A stretch of 64,000 bases of DNA from Cucumis sativus. Lineage: Eukaryota > Streptophyta > Magnoliopsida > Cucurbitales > Cucurbitaceae. The position numbers and the translations under genes are program-made. Shown here one piece after another: positions 46,463 through 59,110 of the stretch; the stretch's first letter is position 1, and each line of letters opens with the position of its first letter. A model generated the notes under the pieces. It was not told the DNA's origin. It saw only the letters and a program-made list of their open reading frames with translations, and did not search any database. Location of the stretch: the NCBI RefSeq assembly GCF_000004075.3, contig NC_026655.2:23421489-23485488 (forward strand). Direction: 5' to 3'.

Positions 46463-48383
46463 ATGAAGTGTTTTCCAATATTACCTGCCCCTTTTGGTTT
46501 AATTGCCTTCATTATTATTATTGTTGTTGTTCTATCCACAGCCACACCTTCATTTTGCAGTACTCAAGAAAGTGAATCTTTTGTTCAATGTCTCTTTGAT
46601 TATGGATCTTCAAGTACAAACCCTATTGCCAATCTGATTTACACTCCAACAAACTCATCCTATTCATCCATTCTCAATTTCTCTATTCAAAATCTAAGAT
46701 TTTTAAACAAAGACATCCCAAAGCCATTCGCTATAATCACTCCTTTACATGTTTCACACATTCAAGCAGCCGTCATTTGCTCCAAATCCCATGGCTTTCA
46801 AATCCGAACTCGTAGCGGCGGTCATGACTTTGAGGGACTTTCTTACATCTCCGACATTCCATTCGTCCTGGTCGACCTAATAAATCTCAAGTCCATATCA
46901 ATTGACGTTGAAAACCAAAATGCATGGGTTCATTCTGGGGCAACTCTAGGTGAGCTCTATTATAGAATTTCTGAGAAAAGCCAAACACTCGCATTTCCGG
47001 CCGGCTCTTGCCCGACGGTGGGCGTTGGCGGGCATTTGAGTGGCGGTGGATATGGGTGGCTGATAAGAAAATATGGACTTGCGGCTGATCATGTGATAGA
47101 CGCTTACTTGGTGGATGCTAATGGAAAAGTTCATAATAAAGAGTCAATGGGAGAGGATTTGTTTTGGGCCATCAGAGGCGGTGGTGGAGGTAGCTTCGGG
47201 ATCGTTGTCGCGTGGAAGGTGAAGCTGGTTGAGGTTCCGGCGAGGGTCACAATTTGTGAAGCTAACAGAACATTGGAGGAAGATAGAATATTGAAGCTAA
47301 TCCATGAATGGCAATATGTTGCTCCCAAATTGGATGCCAATCTTTTACTTGGCATTAGTTTGACCGGTAACTCTCATAAAAAAATTTCCTCTCAAAGACT
47401 ACTTAATCCATCTCTTTACTTTCTCTAACATTAACACGACATCCTATCATATATTGCTATACATGATAGATTCTTCTTATTTTAAATTTTAATTATATCT
47501 GCAAAAAAAAAAAAATTACAGTGTTATGTTCATACTTTCTCGTTTCTTAATCACTTAAAGCCAACGCATATGATGACATATACATAATTCGAGCTCAATT
47601 TTTTATGACATAAAAGGTGGGAAGGTGACTGAAGATGAAGAAGGCAAAATAAACCCAATAGCTTCATTTTCATTAATGTTTCTTGGAAAGGCAGAAGAAG
47701 TTTTGACAATATTGAAACCAACATTTCCCCAATTGGGTTTAACAAAAGAAGATTGCTTAGAAATGAGTTGGATTCAATCAGTTCTGTTGATGGGTTGGTT
47801 TCAAAAAGAAGATCCTTTGGAAGTTTTGCTCAATAGATCACGTCTCTATAGTGAAATCTCCAAAATCAAATCCGACTATGTGAAGGAACATATTCCAATG
47901 GTTGCAGTAAAGGGTATGTGGGAGCGGCTAAAATCTCAAGATGTTGAATTATCACAAATTATGTTTGTACCTTATGGAGGGAAAATGAGTGAAGTTGATG
48001 ATTCGGAAACTCCTTTTTCACATCGATCTGATTATAGTTATTTAGTTGGGTATATTGCAAAGTGGAAAAATGGGAGTGTGGAGGCGGAGAAAAGTCATTT
48101 GAATTGGATAAGAGAAATTTATGATTACATGACCCCTTTTGTGTCCAAGTCACCGAGGGCGGCTTATGTTAATTACAGAGACCTTGATATTGGAACAAAC
48201 AATAAGTATGGCAGAACAAGTTACAAACGTGCTAGGGTATGGGGATTGAAGTATTTTGGAAAGAATTTTGATAGATTGGTGCATGTTAAGACGAAGGTTG
48301 ATCCTTCTGATTTTTTTAGACACGAGCAAAGTATACCAACTCTCAGTGGTATTAGTAAAGAATTGTTTAGTGCATCTTTATAG
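46463..48383 (+). CDS. BBE-like FAD-linked oxidoreductase, copy E (2 exons)
   Basis: Exons 46463-47366 and 47617-48383 encode 556 residues. The intron has the same phase-1 position but only 250 bases (ACCG|GTAACT, AAAAG|GT), so this is the most compact copy. The signal peptide is long and very hydrophobic (about 1-32, with a run of Ile and Val). Cys43/Cys106 pair; His121 (RSGGHDFEGLSY) and Cys183 (CPTVGVGGHLSGGGYG) link the flavin; His191 is kept. In the substrate domain HRAGN is HRSDY and the usual GW after the Gly446 position is KW, so the pocket differs most here. Tyr485/Tyr488 in AYVNYRDLDIG and RHEQSIP are present; the C-terminus is extended (SGISKELFSASL). Intact; substrate unknown. Confidence 0.9.
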
Positions 48384-51330
48384 CGTTTTTTCTCGGCTTG
48401 TTGTACTCGAAAAATGAAAACTATGTTGTTTTTTTAGAAGTTATAATTTCATCTCTACTCTGTTTAGAAGTAATTCTTAATAAAATGTCTGTATTAAGTA
48501 TTGAATTTGTGTACAATATCATCGATATATAACATGTCATTGATGTATAAACATGTGATCAAGTAGACATATCGGACACTTTATATCATCTTAAGCTTGT
48601 ATTACTTACACACTCGAAGAGAAAAAATAATGTGTATTATCAATATTCAACTTGATGATTATACGCAGTTTGTTACTATTTAAGTGTCAGGTTACTTCAC
48701 ACTATGATAAATCAATATGAAAAGTGAAATTCATTAGATTTTATTTAGTATTGTTTAACGACACCAATAAATTTATTATAGGTATAAGAGTCTCATTCAA
48801 CTTGGATAAGAAAAAAAATTCACATCTGACCTTTCTTTAGAAGTAGAGGTATATGGCAAAGTTGTCTTTTTTTTTTTCTTTTCTATTTTTATGTTAATTG
48901 AGGAAGAAATGAGATAATTTTATGAATTGATTAGGCTAATTGTAACTTATGGATAACTAATAGCTCAAAAAAAAATTGAAGGTCTTTCCAACCTCTAATA
49001 GCTCGAGAAAATCGAAGGTTGTAACTAATGAACAATTTTAAAGCAAAGTAAATCAAAAAGTTCATTTTAAATGGAAAGAACTAATATTCTATTTAATTAT
49101 TAATTTTACACAAAATACAATGAATGAACCTATAGAAATTCTTAAATGTTGATGGCTATAAAACCTTTTTTCTTTTCTAGCACGTAGTTTGTAGACAATT
49201 TGGATAGTCTTCCAAATAAGAAAAAATATTTTAGTTTCATTCCATGTTTTCTGTGGTTGTTCATTTTCTTTCTATTTTTTTTTTTTTTTATGCTTTTTAG
49301 ATGTGTTTATTTTTAAAATATATCTCTTGAAAATCTTTTACATTTCATTCATGTTTCAAGCTGATATACATATATAAAACATGTACTTTAGAACATCTCC
49401 ATTAGTTGTCGAGTGTTCGATCGATCTACCCACCTAGAAGCTAGGTTGATTAAATCGAGAAGTTATTGAGTTTGATCCAAGAAATCCATAAACATAACAT
49501 CACTAAAAATGAAAGCATGCATATCTGAAGGCTAATACAAACAACAACCGAAAAAGATTCCACATAGAAAAATTTATCCTTAATTAATAGTATGTGAATT
49601 TATGAAGGTATTGTTCTTTCTTTAAAAAAAAATTATCTCATGAACTGACATCTTTAAGAATATTTATATGACATATATAAGAAGAAAACTTTGAGTTTAC
49701 CCTTTTTCTTAATTATTAGTTTTTTATTCATTCATCAACTCTTTTTTCTAAAAGTTTCTAAAATTTAATATGGTAAACCAATGTAATATAGTTAATTTAT
49801 CTATCTAAATGTTGTAAAGTAGAATTGTCTAGCCATCATTATAGTTTTATAAGATAGCATGACACTTGTTAATAACTAGTATATATATATATATAACTAC
49901 AATAATTTCAATCTAGAAGTTAGCCTAGTTATGGAATTGTCTTCAAAATTACTGCATATATATAAAATAACATATCAAATTAAGGTTTAGTGTATATTCA
50001 TAATTAAATGGATTATTAGTTCATTAATTGGTCGAAAAATCCTAACAAATCTTTTATATTTCTTGATGTCTTGCCCCTTTTTTAATTAAAAATATTTGTA
50101 TTCATTTGAATGAAAGTATATTTTTATTTATATATTAAATGAGAAAAGTTGTAATAATAATAATAATTGTTTTAAAAAATACTCCTTTTTAAATATGATA
50201 TATTTTTGGTGTGAAATTGAAATACGTACCCATATTTCGAGCCACTACTTATTTGAATAAAAAATATATTGTTTATTTATTTATTATATTAAACAAAAGT
50301 TGATTCGTAAGCACTTTCAGATTGATACTCTTTCAAAATCTCTTCCATTATGTGGAATAAGTTGTTCTATCAAATTAACAAAATAATGTATATTTATTTA
50401 ATTTAAAAATATATTGAAGTTATTTAGTTCAATAGTGAAGTAAGAAAAGATATTGTTTGAATGTATGGATTTATGAAATGCATGTTTGTAATAAAATATT
50501 GAAATATTTGCTTTAGTTTGATTTAACATAAACAATATTTTAAACAAAATCATTTTCACGGGGTGTGAGGTTTAGGTCCAACAAACATACCTCTAAATAA
50601 ATAATAATAGTGAACATTTATTTAATTTCAACTCCATTATGAGTGACAAAATAATAAAATAATTTGACTACGTTTTAATTATTAAGTTTTCAATTTAGAG
50701 ATTTTTATCCCAACTATTTATTGATTAACAAAATAATTTGAATTCATATTTATTAATTAATTAATTGAAAAGTATGGTAAATAGTAAAATATTAAAAATA
50801 TTTACAAAATATAGCAAAATTTTATATTCTATCAATCACTACAAAAAATATAGATCTCTTCACGCTTAAATTCACTAGAAAAATGTTTGAAAATGCATCG
50901 GGATATGAACTCTCAACATTGCATCGGATAGTAATAACATTTTGTAAATGTTTATTGATATCATTGACAAACATTTATATAAGTATGTCTATCAGAATCT
51001 ATCAGCTATAGATTTGAAATTTTACTATATTTTGGTTTACTTTTCTATATTTGAAAATGCTCCATTTCTTGATGTTTTCTTCCAAAAAGTAAACTTTAAT
51101 TTTTAAGTTTGTTGATCTTCTTGGCAAATCAACCTTTAGGCTTGTTGATCTCTTATTTTATCAACATTTGGCTTATTGATAAGCTTGGACCATTTTTTGG
51201 CTTGTTAATTGATTTGAATCGTTCTTTGGCTTATTGATCAATTTAGATAGACCCTCTAGCTTGATTAGCTTGGATTAGTCTTTGACTTGTTCATCGACTT
51301 GTAAGTATTTTCTTCGGATTGAGGAAGTGA
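48384..51330. other. Gene-free AT-rich spacer right of the BBE-like cluster
   Basis: No reading frame of interest. A CACTA-like terminus (CACTACAAAAAATATAG) at 50,837 interrupts a TCTATCA-type repeat whose right part continues at about 50,960-51,030. Confidence 0.5.
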
Positions 51331-54300
51331 TAGCACCGAAAATATGTTATCTAATCTTTAATTCTAGATTTTTCTAAGATTTTATATTCATATTTGGCTA
51401 TTTTATAGGTTTTGAGCACATCAAAGGTAGAATCTAGCGTAAATCACAAAATAGAGCTCAAATGAGCTAAATTATTAGTAGCAAATTGCATGAATTGAGG
51501 CTAAATAGCGAGGAAGTCGCAAATCTACCTTGACAACGTCACATTACTCTACAATGTTGTGTGCAGTGTATTGAGGCAATAATGGTGCCTTTTCGTGAAA
51601 AGCACAGTGTTGCAGTGCTCCAAAGATGATTGTGTGTGATTTTTGTCAAGTGACATGGCAGTGGCGCCATTTCCTCTACCTAGGTTGGGAAGGTCTGATT
51701 CTAGTTGTTCCTTCACATTTCCTCTCTATTTCTTTGAGTTCTTATGACTAGCTAGTTTAGGTACCGTAACATCAACCCATCTTTTGGCATGTGGATGAGG
51801 GGCTAAGGTATCATCTTCAGCTTAGGTTTCGTAGGATTCTTTCCTTGCTTCATGTATTTGTGAGTTTTTTAACCAAGTCTTGCATTATAGTGATCTAAAT
51901 TTTAAAAAAAAATAACGTAAGTCTTAAATTGTAGTGCTGCTTCAATTCTATTTTCATAAGATTAAATCATGTTTTCGTATGCTTGTGGATGTATGGTTAT
52001 CGCTTTAATTTAATATAAAATTTGTGATACTTTATTGTATTTTTATTCCAAGAAGTAATAAGTTAGGGGGCTTGCTAATTGAATTAGATTTGCATTGATC
52101 TAACCAACTTAGGGTTGAATCAATCGAACCATTAGGCTAGGCATTTGAAAGTTATTGATTGTTCCATCTAACACACTCTAGATCTTAATCCAGTTAGGAT
52201 AACTCAAACAAGCATGAATTTCATCTTCTAGGATTAGGCCAATTTGTTGTTTAGGAAAATTTAATTGATGGAATTTTAGACATGCACAAAGAAAAATGTC
52301 GTTGAGATTTTACCCTAATTTTTCCTAGTTAACATGCATAACCCTAAACTACATGAATTAGAGTTTATGAGAAATTACCTTCACGGCTTCCAAATTGCTT
52401 CTCTTCTATAGATCACAAACTTGGATCAACACTAGTGTTGACCCACTATTCTTTGAACGTAGAATCAGATTGTGAGACCTGATGAGTGAAGGATTATTTG
52501 AGTGAGAGAGATGAAAATTGAGGAATAATTGAAAAGGAATGAAAAATTAAAACTTTGATGACATTTTTTCTTTTAAGTAAATAATAGCAAATGGCAAAAA
52601 GTTTTTATCCATTTGAAAATGGACCTTTAAATAGATAAAAGTCATGCAACAATTGCATGTGTAAACTTACTAAAGCTCAAAACCTCACATTCCCTTAACT
52701 CTTAGCGAACTTTGTGTCATCACAGTGAACTTCCACTTAGCTCACTAATGAGTTAGTGGAATTATGCAAAATTGCACTTACTGTTTATGAGATCATGGTC
52801 ATAATCTGACTCTATGAGATAAGAGCCCACGTGACAAAGACCATCTATGCGATGAGAAAAGATTACGCGAGACCTTTGCCGCGATATAAGATTTATTTCA
52901 CCTTGATGCAGTTGGCGTCATCCTTACAGAAAGAGGTCGGTGAATTGATTTGACCTTGCCACCCAATCCAAATTCACAATAAAGATTAAGTAGAGACACG
53001 AGGCATTCTAGCATTGGACAACTTCTCACCCCCGGCATAAGTAATCATTCCATAATGGAAAACTTCACTCGAGAAGCTTATAAATAGAGAAATCCAATCA
53101 TTTTGAAGCTGCTTTTTACCCCGCGCTCACTTAAGAGAAAATTTAGAAGTTTTCCAAGGTTTCAGAGATCCAAAACAAGCCTAAATTCGGCAAGAATTGC
53201 AAGGAAGTACAAGAGAAATCTTGACTAAGGAGCTAGGAGGAAAAACTAGCTTATTGTGATTATGAGTGGTTATCTTCGTAAATATTTTCAAAATGAAAAG
53301 AATTTATAAAATGTGTTTAAATCCTTAAGTAGGACGGGGCGTGACACTTTTAGTGGGCTTGGTCTCATCACAATGAGCATCCACATAGCCCACTAAGAGT
53401 TAGTGTGATTATTCAACAAAATATTGGATTTTTCTAATAACTTTAGTCTAAGGGTAAAATAGACATCTTTTACCATTTAATTCAAAGTCATTTTTTTAAA
53501 ATCAAGTGAACCTTTTTACTTTTTACCATTTTATCCGTCTTGACTAATTTTGACCTCTCAAGTATGAATCGACATTTATTTTCAAGAAATTCAAATCACA
53601 GTTGAATATAAAGTTGGTTAAAGTTTGACTTTTCAAAGCCAAAAGTCAACATTTTGACTTTTTCCAACTTTAACTATTTTCATCATTTTCAAGCTTCCGA
53701 AGATGAATCCGCATTCATATTTTTCATATCTAAATCTCATTTAAACACATAGTTCTATCTCTAATTTGATAACCAACGACAATATCACAAATACTTGTCA
53801 GTTTCTCTCTCTTCTCACCTAATTCAAACTAATCCAACATACTTTTCTAAGTTAATTTCTTATGAGCTAATAGGGGAACATAATGGACCTATAAATCATG
53901 GACTTCAACGACCCAAGATTAACTGGCTAAACCCTTTTAGACCAACAACATTCGTTAACTCTAACATATCCTTCCACTAAATTCATGTAGTTACACTTTC
54001 ATCACTATAGATATATTTGTGTCCATATGCTATAACAATGATTAGTAAGTTAATTTTTTACAGGTTGTTCATAACCTCAGTTAGGTCAAAATACCATTTT
54101 ATATTCTTGAAACTGCATATTGTTCCTTAAGTTCAATTGATCTACTATTGAACAATTGGTTTAAGGTCCAATCTATAAATCGAATCTCTCTTAGGTCAAT
54201 GAGAGGATGGGGCCCCTTGTTCAAGACTTGGATTCATTCTTAAGGGAACAACTTATCTACTAACCCTAAAGTAGGTAAAAGTGAATTTTGTCTTATACCT

Positions 54301-54880
54301 TATGTCTTCAGCTATCCACCTAGCCTTGCCCCTAAAATAAGAGGCTTATTTAGCCAACGCTAATGAGCTACCCTCGCCTATAAAGTTCTAAGGATAATCT
54401 CATGTGACAAAGAGTTCATAGTTAGTTCAGGATTAAAATTAAGTTACTTAGGTCATCAATAATGTAAACGGTGTTATAACGTAAAAGTGACTATTTCATT
54501 GTTTAGTCTTATGTAAACTATTTACATAGGATGCCCCACTTTCATGTCTCTACATGAACGATTCAGGATCACATCGTTTGTACTAATTACAAAGCAGGTC
54601 ACATTTTTAGTGTCCCCAAAATAAGACGTCCAACCTTTATTCATATACTATAGATTGTTGAGGCTATGTACTCGAACTTTATCCATGTTTATGTCTCTAT
54701 ATAAAGTTCAAGTTTACTCGAGATAGCCTCGGAACCTTAATTTAATATATTCAAGATTATCATTTTCAATTTTACTAACCAAAACATCAACATCTTTATT
54801 GAATAGAATATGACTTTGAATTACATACTACAAGTTTTAGAATATAAATTCCAACATTAATTAGCTTCTCTAATTAGATT
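51331..54880. mobile_element. LTR-retrotransposon debris
   Basis: Several stretches of low-AT, non-coding sequence look like LTR remnants. About 51,470-51,900 is one. About 52,800-53,347 ends in GGGGCGTGACA, the terminus type seen at 35,343. About 53,440-54,870 (TCAATGAGAGGATGGGGCCC near 54,200) ends near AATTCCAACA. Related 45-base segments at 52,711-52,758 and 53,360-53,404 flank the middle piece. I cannot define complete elements, and no gag-pol coding sequence is visible. Confidence 0.4.
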
Positions 54881-56560
54881 GGTCAAGTTGGAATCAGTGC
54901 ATTAAGTTTGGTGATAAGATTCTTCAATGAACAAATATTGTGAATATGGGAAACTACGTAAATCCCAAGCCAGGTATTCTCATTTTGATTGTTTTCTTTA
55001 TTTAACTTTGTGCAATTCCATTCATTTGCAATAACTCATCTCAACCCCCTTATTGATTACCCTCTTGTTGTAGACCATTTAATCGATAAATTCATGCACA
55101 CTTAGTGTTCGACATGTCTGATCATGAAGATAGAGTTAATTTGTTGGAGTCTTTTAAACTTCAAAGCTTCAAATAGTTTAGCTCTTTAGTTATTCAGAAT
55201 ATAAATGCTTCAATCTTCGAAACACGAGAAGCTTCAATCTTCATCACTTGAGAGCTTGAGAGCGGTGATTTTCAAGACTTAGAATCTTCAGTATTTGGAT
55301 ATTCGGAGTTTAAGTCTTCAAACTATTAGTATGTATTTTGGTCTTCAAAATCTTTTAGGAAAATTATGTTCTTCAAATCTTCATCGTGAGCAGGGTTGTA
55401 TTTTTTCTTCTTCAAATCTTCCGAGCTTGAAACGACCTTTCTATATCTTCAAAGCTTGAGATGATGTATATTCTTTAAATCTTTAAGGCTTCCTTATTCA
55501 AAACTTAAGACCTTGAGAGAGCTTTAGATTTTAGTTCTTCCAACCCTCGTAAGTCTCTATTTAGAGAGATTTCATGGGGGCTTATATGGGTATGGCCCAA
55601 TTGTTTATTGAGCTTGAGCCCATTCCTTTATTTGGCCAAATTTCCAACGTACGTGTGAATTAGATTGGGCTCCAAAATTTTTAATAATTTAAAGTTTTCA
55701 CAAGAAGGTAGGCTTTTGTTGGGATGAGATGGCAAAATTAAGTTGAAAAAAAAAGAAAGATCAAGATACCTGAATCTACTAGGAAAGTTGAAGAAGGTCC
55801 TAAATTATAATTTATTTTTTATTAGATTTTTGTAAATTTTTAGTACAATTATAACCCTGAAATAATTATTAATTATATATAATTTTTTAAATTAAACTCA
55901 AATGATTTTTTTATTTATATTATACTAAATTAATTAAGCAAATGACAACTTCCCTATTTGGCATATTAGTTAAGGTATAACCTTATTATGGAAATTAATT
56001 AAAAATATTTTATTAATTCAATATAAAAATGAAACATTTTCCAATATGGAATAATTTAATGATTAAAAATAGCATTATATCATTATTTGCATCATCCGTG
56101 AACATTCTAAGATAAAAATTCTGGCGCCGACGAGGATTTTGTGTTCTTCGTAATTCAATTTTGGTCGTTTCTTTCATCAATTTTCCTGTTATTAATATCG
56201 TTCTTCAGTTTATTTTGAAATTTCGTTTTATATGCAACTTCCAGTTAGTTGTCTTCTTCAATTACTTTCTTTTTCTTCAAATTTCAATCAATTACTTTCG
56301 TTTTCCTTTTCTTCAAATTTTGCACTTTTTCGAGATTTTGCTTACACATATATATCACTTCATATATACAATATGGCATATGTATTCTTTCTTCTTCTGT
56401 TTCGTAGCATATATTTTTTTTCTTAAAAAACTTGTTCTTCCTTGTTCTGTTTCGTAGCATATATTTCGGTTATATTCCTCCTATTTTGTTTAATTTTTTA
56501 TTTTCAGTTCTTCTTCCTGACATGTTCGACATATCATTATTATTAAATATCCCACCGTTC
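54881..56560. other. Gene-free spacer with CTTCAAA-rich degenerate repeat
   Basis: From about 55,150 to 55,540 a degenerate repeat of TCTTCAAATCTTCAAAGCTTGAG type runs through otherwise non-coding DNA, probably inside an old LTR. A 22-bp exact direct repeat (TTCTGTTTCGTAGCATATAT + TT) occurs at 56,395 and 56,445. No gene. Confidence 0.45.
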
Positions 56561-58336
56561 GTAAAGTCGCGCTCCGTCCCAAAGTCGCTTCTCGCAACCA
56601 ACTGGAGACGTGTCGTCTAGACCTTTATCGTGTACTCCTTACGAGGTAACGCGTTAAACCACTAGTAAGTTGATAGACTTCTTTCACTTAGTTTAAAGCC
56701 ACTTTCTTTTCACAAGGACACAAGATACAACAACTTAACCTTTACTAACACGTCATTGATACTGTGTTCTCTTTTAATTACGCGATAGTCAACGATAACA
56801 CAACAGAAAGAATACAGAACTTCTTTGTTAACTTAACGCTTTTAGAATGTTTATGAATTACAAATATGACTTCCTTAGACTTTCTTAACACTGCTATTTG
56901 GCTACCAATCTGCATAATACCTTTATCTTTCCTCGCTTACTGCCTAGTGTTATTTCTTTAGACGATTATTTAAACATGTGAGACCTTCTCTTGCTCGACT
57001 TATTTGCTCTCTAAGATCAGAGTTGACTTCTTATCATCTTATTCTTTCTTAATTTGCACCACTAATGATGCTCTCTATGAAGGATACCTAGAGGTGTAAA
57101 GATGGCACTTTCTCGTCCGCCAATTTCCTTAGTGAGTTGTCAAGTTATCTCACCAAGACATCTACTATCTCGCCTCACTCTCTTGGGCGTAGGTACTTCT
57201 CCTCACTTTACTACTCTAAACGCCTAACTCTTAGCTTCCAATTCAAACTTCTTCCTCACAAGTTATTCTTATCATGTCGTTTACCTCCACGTGATAGATC
57301 TTAAACTTAAGCATTTCTTCTTCGCATTGTTTCTCTTTTCATATCCTTTCTCGCAAGATGTCGCATACACACATGTTTGAAATAACTTCTCAGCAAGGGT
57401 CTTCTTCAACAGGACTTTCTTTCTCCCGATCAAGGTAACACACATATTCCCTTTAGCGGAATACATATTCTATTGCTAAGAATCTCCTCGTAGCATTCAT
57501 GCTGCAGGGTCTCTATCGCGTTAGCGGTATGTAAAATCTTAAACAATTATTTCAAATGTAACGAGGAACAAGAAACTGGAGATGATACAAAAGAGAATGA
57601 GAAAAACAAACCAATAGAGAGATTGACTATGAGAAAATTTTGAATTTAAAAATAAATTAAAATCTAATACGAAACTAATATTAATTTCTAAATTATTAAG
57701 GGTTGAGATTCAGTTAATTAAGATTATTTTGAAATAAAAACAAGCGTTGAGATTTAGCCAATAATATAGTTGTTTTGAAATTTTAAAAAAAAAGAAGAAG
57801 AAGAATAACGTTGTTAGAATCTTCAACATAATTATCAAAATCCTAAGATATTAGGAGGAGGCTATGATAAGGGTTGGATACCTTATTAACACATCAAAAT
57901 TAATTACAAACTCATAAATGCATATCACAAATTAATTATACTTAAGAGACTTTTGATAAGAACGCAAATATTGAAATAATTATTTTTCGTGAATGTGGGT
58001 ATTTTGGTCCGGTATAAAATATCATGCACGTGTGGCACTTATAAAATCATATTAGTTGGTACTTTATTTCTTTAATTACATGAACATTAAATTATAGACC
58101 TCAAACACTAGTAGTGATAGAAATTATACTTTAATTAATGTTATTTAGTGAAATGAATATGTTTTGGTTTGAAATTCTTTTTAAACACAAATAAATACAA
58201 TGATTTTTTAATTAAGCATATGATAATTGACATCAACCCGATGCGTTTCTTTAAGGCATTTTTCTCACTAAAAAGCGAAGATTCTTTTATGTAGAAGTAT
58301 ACAACACATAAGTCCAAATCTACTAAATCAACGACA
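56561..58336. other. Gene-free spacer, probably decayed LTR sequence
   Basis: About 56,560-57,540 has a higher GC content, many scattered TCGC and ACTTCTT motifs and no open frame, and resembles an old LTR. The remainder is AT-rich. Confidence 0.35.
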
Positions 58337-58633
58337 TTAGATGAACAATTTGAAGTTCTTGAATGAGAAACCCAAAATAGGAAAATTTGATGAACAAGAT
58401 AGGAAATGATCGACAACAACAGAAATATGATCAAAAGAGGAATCGAAAACAAGGAACAACAACCACAACACATCTTTGTCTTCAACAATAGTAATGACAT
58501 TAGGATTGCTGCAACCATCAAGATGCAATGTAATTCGAGAAATTAAATATTCATAAACGGAAAAATGATTAGATTGAATTAGATAAACAAGTTGGTTGAA
58601 AGATGTGTTCGATGGAACATGCACTTCACCCAA
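58337..58633 (-). pseudogene. Possible Mutator-like transposase N-terminal fragment
   Basis: A 98-residue minus-strand frame reads VPSNTSFNQLVYLIQSNHF ... NPNVITIVEDKDVLWLLF. The pattern of a short beta strand, a (V)P-S/T-F-LV-I stretch and a late acidic I-x-I-x-(E/D)-D-x-D segment resembles the PB1-like N-terminal domain of plant MULE transposases. Nothing downstream continues it. The resemblance is weak and the call could be wrong. Confidence 0.25.
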
Positions 58634-58856
58634 ATGAAAATTATGATAATGGTTGTGTTTATCTCATCTACCATAGACCAATACTTTTAAAAGTTTTAGA
58701 GTAAAATCCAATTAACTGAATTTTTGGAATAAGTCTTAAAAACTGGAATTTTTGGACTCACACTTGAACGATTGAGTTTAACCCTATGTTGTGTTGTAAG
58801 CATCTCTTCATGTGTGTATATAAGAACTGTAGAAAAGAAAGATAGTTCACCAAATT

Positions 58857-58862
58857 TTTATT
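58857..58862 (-). terminator. Candidate polyadenylation signal of the patellin gene
   Basis: AATAAA on the minus strand, about 250 bases after the stop codon, a suitable place for the 3' end of the patellin mRNA. Confidence 0.4.
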
Positions 58863-59110
58863 CATTACAAGAAAGAATCAAGAACAAATAATATCACAGA
58901 ATTCCTTAAAAAAGGAAAGAAACTTCAGACAAATTAAATTACAAGAATAATAATCTTGCAAAAGAATTCTCTCTCTCACCCCCACAATTCAAAATAATCG
59001 ATATAATAAACTTCATATGAACAGAGCAAAAAAGAAGAAAAACAATACAAAATCGCACTCAAATTTTTCATGGTTTTTCATAATCTTTTTCATCGATCAC
59101 TTTCTTTGAT

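Noticed and set aside
602..48383. Biosynthetic gene cluster with mixed enzyme classes
   Set aside because: Only BBE-like paralogs occur between 0.6 and 48.4 kb. No P450, terpene synthase, acyltransferase or other partner enzyme is visible, so it is a tandem family and not a mixed pathway cluster within this window.
56161..56620. Phe-rich frames of 60-98 residues
   Set aside because: T-rich low-complexity sequence, overlapping frames, no recognisable domain.
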